From: Bacillota bacterium
Lineage (GTDB): Bacteria; Bacillota; Limnochordia; Darwinibacteriales; DTU012
Length of the DNA stretch: 5,566 bases
Assembly (NCBI GenBank): GCA_012521805.1
Contig: JAAYLQ010000063.1
Location: 1-5,566, forward strand
Direction: 5' to 3'
Below the pieces are notes generated by a model. The model saw only the letters and a list, made by a program, of their open reading frames with translations, was not told the origin of the DNA and made no database searches. Positions 4,895-5,566 of the stretch are shown here, piece after piece (the stretch's first letter is position 1; every line of letters starts with the position of its first letter). The position numbers and the translations under genes are program-made.

Positions 4895-5566
4895 ATGGGA
4901 AATATTTGGCAGGCAGCGCTTTTAGGAACAGCTGCTGGCTGTATTGGCACAGGTTTGGGAGGTTTAATTATCAGCGTACTGCGGACCCCAAAGAGCAGGA
5001 CACTTAGCTTTGTTCTGGCTTTTTCCGGGGGCATTATGCTGGCGGTAATCTTTCAAGATTTGATTCCAGAAGCATTAGCTTACGGTAATCTTTCTGTACT
5101 CTTGTACGGTATTGTCCTCGGCTGCGGGTTTTTGTACTTATTGGATCAATTTATCCCCCACATTCAGGTATCGGCTGTGGGCAATCACAGCAAGAAAACG
5201 ATGCGCCTGATCAGAACCAGCATTTTAATCGGGCTGGGAATAGCGCTGCACAATCTGCCGGAAGGGTTAGCTATCGGAGCTGGATACGCTGCGTCAGAGA
5301 GTTTAGGTATCGGCTTAGCTCTAATCCTCGCTCTCCATGACGCGCCGGAAGGATTAGCAATGGCAGGACCAATGAAGGCTGCTGGACTGAGTCCCTTAAG
5401 AATTGTAGCAACCTGTGCTGCCGCAGGTCTGCCAACCGGATTAGGAGCGCTGATCGGCGCTTATCTGGGAAGCGTTTCGGAGGTGTTTTTGTCAGCCGCT
5501 CTTGGCTTTGCGGCCGGTGCCATGCTCTATCTCGTATTTGATGAGCTGATACCGATAGCGCAGGAA
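4895..5566 (+). CDS. ZIP-family divalent metal transporter (partial, C-terminus beyond right edge)
   Basis: 224 codons are present, open to the window edge; family members are usually about 240-270 residues, so little is missing. ZIP proteins are inner-membrane transporters that usually bring Zn2+, Fe2+ or Mn2+ into the cytoplasm. Evidence: hydrophobic segments at about 7-29, 37-57, 66-85, 107-130, 137-158, 168-190 and 197-215; the segment 4 signature H119-N-L-P-E-G124; the segment 5 signature H148-D-A-P-E-G153; Q54-D-L-I-P-E59 in segment 2 and D216-E-L-I-P in segment 7. Compared with BbZIP, H119, E123, H148 and E152 fill the first metal site, and N120 and D149 part of the second, but the segment 6 glutamate position is T181 (GLPTGLG). 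The loop between segments 3 and 4 (about 86-106) is short and not His-rich. It has its own promoter and ribosome binding site, separate from the exporter operon. The exact metal cannot be told from sequence. Confidence 0.93.
   Translation, partial: MGNIWQAALLGTAAGCIGTGLGGLIISVLRTPKSRTLSFVLAFSGGIMLAVIFQDLIPEALAYGNLSVLLYGIVLGCGFLYLLDQFIPHIQVSAVGNHSKKTMRLIRTSILIGLGIALHNLPEGLAIGAGYAASESLGIGLALILALHDAPEGLAMAGPMKAAGLSPLRIVATCAAAGLPTGLGALIGAYLGSVSEVFLSAALGFAAGAMLYLVFDELIPIAQE

Overview
The window reads as chromosomal DNA of a Gram-positive-type bacterium, most likely a clostridial member of the Bacillota. The basis is GAGGTGAT/AAGGAG-type ribosome binding sites, near-consensus TTGACA/TATAAT promoters, compact U-tailed hairpin terminators, medium GC by eye, and an ArsR-family sensor paired with a P1B-type metal ATPase. 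The species cannot be named from sequence alone.

Layout, left to right. (1) Positions 1-56, minus strand: the first 19 residues of a gene that runs off the left edge. They contain the phrase FLAHFRESDG, which resembles the N-terminus of the CRISPR-associated HD nuclease Cas3. A TATAAT box and a GGGGAG ribosome binding site precede it. (2) Positions 152-2146, minus strand: a 645-residue secreted or membrane-anchored protein of the class C beta-lactamase/serine hydrolase fold, with its own terminator. Its catalytic serine position is aspartate, so it is probably not a conventional serine hydrolase. (3) Positions 2242-4714, plus strand: a self-contained metal-resistance operon. A consensus promoter is followed at once by a 12-2-12 ArsR/SmtB-type operator, then a SmtB-like Zn sensor-repressor, then a P1B-2 (Zn/Cd/Pb) exporting ATPase, then a strong intrinsic terminator. 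(4) Positions 4813-5566, plus strand: a separate TTGACA-N17-TAGAAT promoter driving a ZIP-family divalent-metal transporter that is cut by the right edge.

How the genes fit together. The ArsR protein carries all four ligands of the SmtB alpha5 zinc site and should leave its operator when zinc rises, allowing synthesis of the ATPase that pumps Zn/Cd/Pb out. The ZIP protein belongs to a family that usually imports divalent metals. It has its own promoter, and no copy of the operator is visible there, so the two transport directions appear to be controlled separately. The hydrolase-like gene and the putative cas3 gene are independent units on the opposite strand. The most notable points are the possible start of a type I CRISPR-Cas locus at the left edge and the probable loss of the catalytic serine in the beta-lactamase-fold protein.
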